In this document: positions 59,901 through 64,000 of the stretch, piece after piece
Position numbering within the stretch: position 1 is the stretch's first letter
Layout of the letters: each line of letters begins with the position of its first letter
From: Halichondria panicea
Lineage: Eukaryota; Porifera; Demospongiae; Suberitida; Halichondriidae
Assembly (NCBI RefSeq): GCF_963675165.1
Contig: NC_087388.1
Span: forward strand, 5,399,047 to 5,463,046
DNA: 64,000 bases
Direction: 5' to 3'
Notes under the pieces: model-generated
The model's input: the letters and a program-made list of their open reading frames with translations, nothing else
Databases searched by the model: none
What the model was told of the DNA's origin: nothing
Position numbers and translations under genes: made by a program

Positions 59901-61276
59901 TATTAATAATTTGTAAAGAAGTGGTTGCCATTGATACAGATTCTGGAAGTGAGGAAACTGCTACTAAAGATGTGTCGTCAGATAGCACTGGGAATGGCCT
60001 ACTTGGCTGAACAGAAGTTTGTCCATCGCGACCTTGCAGCCAGAAACTGCATGTGAGTGAACGATTGACAGTGTGCACGAAAGAAATCATGACACTAAGT
60101 ATAATCATGCAAAGTTCATGTTTTTATAGCCACGGTAACGTTATACTATAGTTGGAGCATTCTTCCTTGCATGCGACAAAAATTATATCCAATGGTATGC
60201 ATCGATATTGTAAAAATATCACTAGCATACTAGCTGGTTAGCATTTTACATAATTGTTTCCATGAGGTTTTATCTTGACATATAATACATTCAGGCTGGA
60301 CTCGGGAGGGGGTATCAGGGTGGGGGACTTTGGTTTGGCTGAAGACGTCTATGCTAGCGGCTACTTCAGACAGAACGACAGAGCCAATGTGAAGCTGCCC
60401 TACAAATGGATGGCCATGGAGAGTCTCAACGATGCCATATTCACAGAAAAAACTGATGTGGTGAGTCAGTGCATGATCACAAGCTCTATAACTCAGTAAT
60501 AGCTTTATTTTCGTGAACACGCTCTATCTAACCTCAACCCCTAATTTGTGTCTGAAATACATTTTCCTTTCATAATCATTTACTTGTCGTCCATGTGCCC
60601 ATGCAGTGGTCGTATGGTGTGACTGTGTGGGAAGTCTTCAATGGAGGACGGACCCCCTACCCTGCTGTGGACCCACACTCCCTCATCCAGCTGCTGGGAG
60701 AGGGGCGGAGACTAGAGAAACCTCTCAACGCAGCCTGTTCCGCCGAAATGTGAGTGTACACTCTCTGAGTTGAGTATCGTAGCAGTTGCATTGAGCTAGT
60801 TGTTGTGTTGGGTGGACTGAGATTTGGAATTACCATTTTGTTCCAACTGACTGTACATCCCTCTACACTCACTCAGTTCTGAAGTGATGCGTCAGTGTTG
60901 GAGGGAGGACCCAGAGGAGAGACCAACCTTCTCACAACTGTCCTCCACTGTGGACAAGTTACTGACATCCATTGCTGGCTACACTGAGCTCGGTATGGTG
61001 CTACTGAACACAGTTCAAGAGGTGGAGCAGCTCAGTAAGTGCATAATTAAAAGATAGTATGCTACTATAAATAGCAGCTCTTAATGAATACTTACTTAGT
61101 GTAGTATACTAAGACATGCTAAAAATCATTATTCATTCCATGCTTTTACTGCAGAATGTGACAATGTACCTTCACCTACTGAAGACGCTAATCGTTATGT
61201 CGATGGTCCACCAGGTCACCCTCTAGCATTCAAAAACAGAATGTACGAAGAAGAATTTACTGCAACAGACGATTAA
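53938..61276 (+). CDS. RTK C: plexin-type ectodomain receptor tyrosine kinase
   Basis: Twenty-four exons: 53938-54903, 54961-55146, 55195-55323, 55397-55627, 55692-55957, 56012-56117, 56169-56294, 56345-56443, 56580-56685, 56793-56990, 57044-57443, 57490-57751, 57801-58022, 58080-58232, 58280-58524, 58581-58621, 58684-58776, 58825-58908, 59138-59355, 59940-60052, 60295-60460, 60607-60749, 60877-61034, 61155-61276 (TAA). Total 1610 residues, frame closed throughout. Domain order is as in RTK B. PSI cores CGWC are kept in exons 4, 6 and 10. Kinase essentials are kept: the VAVK lysine, a Glu in the CEVNKM helix, [12 protein letters not shown] and KWMAME. It is the most diverged of the three full genes and carries no large transposon. 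Its tail replaces the YDYV of A and B with CDNV and ends in an acidic MYEEEF stretch, so its docking partners may differ. Confidence 0.92.
59356..59939 (+). other. RTK C intron 19, nothing recognisable
   Basis: A 584-base AT-rich intron, longer than the matching introns of A and B (about 200 bases). No TIRs or coding similarity noticed. Confidence 0.55.
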
Positions 61277-61452
61277 CTAATTATAGCCTTTAGCTAGTGA
61301 GTTGTCCCTGTACATATAGCGTGTATATAAACGTACAATTCCAGCTGCTTTAATCTTTAGTACAACCGTGCATGATACAATCAGTTTACTTTATTCTTTA
61401 TTAGTATCATGCATGTATACACATGGTACCATAGCCTATTATTGTTTTACAC

Positions 61453-61458
61453 AATAAA
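61453..61458 (+). terminator. Probable RTK C polyadenylation signal AATAAA
   Basis: A canonical hexamer about 175 bases after the RTK C stop, followed by GT-rich and T-rich sequence. Confidence 0.5.
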
Positions 61459-61595
61459 GTCACATGCAATGTTTCCCGTCTTAATAATTTTGTCCTCAAT
61501 TAACTATTTTCACATGCAGTGCCTATAATATTATATAGGCAGTCTTTTTACAATTTGAACAAAAAATATTCCGGAATATTGGTTTGGCACAGACC

Positions 61596-61642
61596 TAGCC
61601 TCGAATCCAGGCCGTATTTTAATCGGCCTGGTCTCGAGGCTA
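61596..61642. mobile_element. 47-bp mini-element with Mutator-like ends and perfect 9-bp target duplication
   Basis: TAGCCTCGAATCCAGGCCG and, inverted, CGGCCTGGTCTCGAGGCTA are joined by only a few AT-rich bases. The direct repeat GCACAGACC flanks it at 61587-61595 and 61643-61651. It consists of little more than two TIRs, yet the duplication shows that it transposed. Confidence 0.8.
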
Positions 61643-61809
61643 GCACAGACCTAGCAATGGGCAAGGGAATATATTGATGTGTTTACTGATAATTATTGAT
61701 AGTAGCATGATGCATAAGTGACATTCCAAGGATTGTTATGACAGTACACATCACATGCAGCCAGTCATAATAATGCATACTTTGTATTTATGTACTGACA
61801 ATTCGGTGT

Positions 61810-62176
61810 ACAGCTTACGTTTTCTGCTGTATAGGGTCGGCTGCTCTGGTTGTCATGGTAACCTGGACGCATCAACCACCCACTGAGCAACATATTGAAA
61901 CAAATTTCAAGTATCATTTCTTTCTGTCAACAATCATTGTTATACTCTATATGCATGCAGGTCTGTTCTCTTTGTCAGATGTTCAGAGCATGGTGTGTGA
62001 GGTGAACAAGATGCAGAACTTTGACCATCCTTGCGTCATGTCTCTAATTGGGGTGTGTCTCGATGCTGGCCACGGGATTGCCATAGTGATGCCATATATG
62101 GCCAACGGGAGCCTTTTTGACTACCTCAAGAAAGAGAGGGATAATCTGGAGCTGGACGATGACTGTGAGATTGATC

Positions 62177-62210
<34 letters not shown>

Positions 62211-62787
62211 TTTAGCAATTTTAATTAGCACTATTATACATATGCCCCAAGGCATAACTACTTGAGTGTAGAAATTAATTTGTATCAGTACAGAACATCT
62301 TTTATTAAGCTTTATCAGTATACGGAAGTTCCCGAAATTAATTTGTATCATTATTTGCATGCAAGTATAATTATTATTGTATATAGGGACAGTACAGAGT
62401 GGTCATCTTTGCACAATACTTCTATGTAACGGACTGTAACTTCAGAATACATACAAATAGTATACGGTTTATTTTACTGACAGTATCCACAAATACACGG
62501 ATTACCCCCTTTTTGGGGTAATGTACACGCATGCGCATACAATGTATACCATGCAGGCCGCCTTTCTCTTCGCGGCCTGGAATCGAGGCTAATAATTATG
62601 TAGACTGTCATTATCTGTAACTCGAGACTTGTACGTTAGAAATGTCAAATTTCTTAATACCACTGCAGAATATGACTATGTCCCCACGCCCACGGAAGCC
62701 TCTCATCACTATGGCAACTTTCCATTAAGTGACCCTCTAACAACTGACAACAGTGCGTATGGCCTCAGGGAAGAGATAACTACATGA
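61810..62787 (+). pseudogene. RTK D: relic with traces of exons 9, 19 and 24
   Basis: A degenerate copy of exon 9 (about 61812-61905, with CATCAACCACCCACTGAGCA preserved) is followed directly by the 3' end of intron 18, then a near-intact exon 19 (61961-62178) with good splice sites, a truncated intron containing a fragment of another element, and an intact exon 24 (62669-62787, TGA). Exons 1-8, 10-18 and 20-23 are missing. In exon 19 the conserved DHPHVMS reads DHPCVMS and AGPG reads AGHG. The catalytic loop, DFG and membrane helix are absent, so no kinase can be made. Confidence 0.85.
62404..62591 (-). mobile_element. Truncated Mutator-like element inside RTK D
   Basis: An inverted copy of 5028-5217, including the ATGCGCATGCG and GGGGTAAT...ATTACCCC palindromes and the GGCCTGGAATCGAGGCTA end. 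The other end is missing. It replaced the RTK exons that should lie between exons 19 and 24, so it may mark the deletion that created the relic. Confidence 0.65.
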
Positions 62788-63424
62788 CTTGGACTATTTA
62801 AAATACAGCTGAACTACGATGTCTGCATTATGTAATACAATTGCATTTGAGCTTTGTTTTTTAACTAATTAGATTTAGTTAAGTATTGACTTACATTCAG
62901 CTGCTGCATGATGACCACTTATATATTACTTAGTGCATGGGATAATTAGAATACTGCTACCTTTTTCTTATAGTGCCATGTACCCTAGCCAACTTTATAA
63001 TAGTTAAAAGCAATAATTATGTCTCACGGGCAGTTCACCTGAAATTTCAGATAACCTTTTTGTGAGTGCTGATTGGCTCCAAAGTTGGAATATGTAGCGA
63101 ATGGACACTCGTATTTTTTTTAGTCACACTAATTGTATACCAGGGTGTGGTCTAGTTACATTGCATGGCAAAATTATGTGCATGTACATGTACCAATGCA
63201 AAAACTTGAAGTTCAATTATCATTAAAATATTGCACTGTCAGCAATGAGTCATTATGACCTCATGGCCTAGAGTCAACCACATCTAATTACAAAACTATG
63301 TGATGATAATGACTTTCAGTGGGCTTGGTTAACCGTTTCACTTTGCTTGGCATATAATAACAGTGAAGTATCAATACTGCTAAGTTTGTATTAAGGTTAC
63401 CCTAATTGTCCAATGCTAGAATAG
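62788..63424 (+). other. Intergenic region RTK D to RTK E
   Basis: Parallels the B-C intergenic region almost throughout, including the RTK C-type block just before the start codon (about 63377-63424). No independent gene seen. Confidence 0.6.
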
Positions 63425-64000
63425 ATGGCTATATTAGTAACTCTCCTTGCTTTGTTTCTGCTGCAAGGAGCAGCTTATTCTCAATCACCCTCCTTTGATT
63501 TCATTTCAGCTGAAAATCTCGGACTGCAAGTGGACTCCACTGGGAGAACATTCCTTGCTGCAGACAACTACTTGTATAGACTGAATGCTCAGCTAATACA
63601 AGAGGAGAGAGTTTATCTAGGAGCTAATTTTTATGTCATTAATGAAGGACTTGCCCTGAGCTCTACTGGGATGTTGGTGGTGTGTTTAGAGGATCTCTCT
63701 TGCTCTGTCTACAATGCAAGCAACCTCAGTGCTGGTCCCATTAGGAGTGTCAGTAATGCTATAGCAGGAGATTTTTACTTCGGAGCAGCTTTGTTTATGT
63801 CAGGAGACGCTTTCTACACTGGAGCAATGACTGATGAAGGACAGAGAATGGTACTGCAACAATTCGGAGAGGGGTTCAATAGATCGTCCAACAACAACAA
63901 TCCATCAGACACGCGTAATGAACTGGTTTTTGGAATTAGTTCGTTTACGCGACAATTCTATGCATATGGTGGTTTTGTGAGTGGTGGATTTTCATATTAT
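63425..64000 (+). CDS. RTK E: N-terminal Sema exon of a fifth receptor, cut by the window end
   Basis: The frame is open from ATG to the window edge (192 codons). Signal peptide [20 protein letters not shown], then the family Sema segment with [20 protein letters not shown] and [18 protein letters not shown]. Closest to RTK C by eye, including the upstream sequence. Whether the remaining exons are intact cannot be judged here. Confidence 0.88.
   Translation, partial: MAILVTLLALFLLQGAAYSQSPSFDFISAENLGLQVDSTGRTFLAADNYLYRLNAQLIQEERVYLGANFYVINEGLALSSTGMLVVCLEDLSCSVYNASNLSAGPIRSVSNAIAGDFYFGAALFMSGDAFYTGAMTDEGQRMVLQQFGEGFNRSSNNNNPSDTRNELVFGISSFTRQFYAYGGFVSGGFSYY

Overview
The window is animal nuclear DNA and looks like a demosponge, most likely Amphimedon queenslandica or a close relative. 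The evidence is compact genes with many short AT-rich introns, a full-length metazoan IP3 receptor, a lineage-type expansion of receptor tyrosine kinases (RTKs), and dense small DNA transposons. The species is an inference; the gene families are read from the sequence. Exon borders were placed by hand from GT/AG sites, reading-frame phase and family similarity. The phases add up across every gene model given.

Region 1 (1-30383, + strand): an inositol 1,4,5-trisphosphate receptor gene (ITPR) with 52 recognisable coding exons. Only the first coding exon (about 30 residues) lies upstream of the window. The IP3-binding core, regulatory helical repeats, six-helix pore and C-terminal zinc-finger/coiled-coil tail are all present. 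The selectivity filter reads GGGISD where other IP3 receptors have GGGVGD. A tRNA-Pro(UGG) gene lies in one intron on the same strand.

Region 2 (6340-10736, - strand, inside the 7-kb ITPR intron 8): a complete eight-exon gene for a predicted type II membrane protein of about 1235 residues. It has a short cytoplasmic tail, one membrane helix, a coiled-coil stalk, six sushi/CCP domains (one per exon, all phase 1) and a large cysteine-rich repeat domain I cannot assign to a family.

Region 3 (31106-64000, + strand): a head-to-tail array of RTK genes, here called A, B, C, D (a relic) and E (cut by the window end). A-C share 24 exons. Their ectodomain follows the plexin order (Sema, PSI1, IPT1, PSI2, IPT2, PSI3, IPT3-6), followed by a transmembrane helix and a Met/Axl-like tyrosine kinase. 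B and C look intact. A carries a transposon exactly at the splice donor of its juxtamembrane exon, which probably cuts off the kinase. D keeps only traces of three exons.

Mobile DNA fills most remaining space: Mutator-like elements with long terminal inverted repeats (TIRs) and 9-bp target duplications, a 331-bp TA-flanked MITE present as an inverted pair in two ITPR introns, pogo-like and hAT-like relics, and a palindromic ATCGATTTTT-rich element. The calcium-channel and receptor genes are not an operon; their proximity need not mean joint function, although plexin/Met-type RTKs and IP3 receptors can both act in phosphoinositide-calcium signalling.
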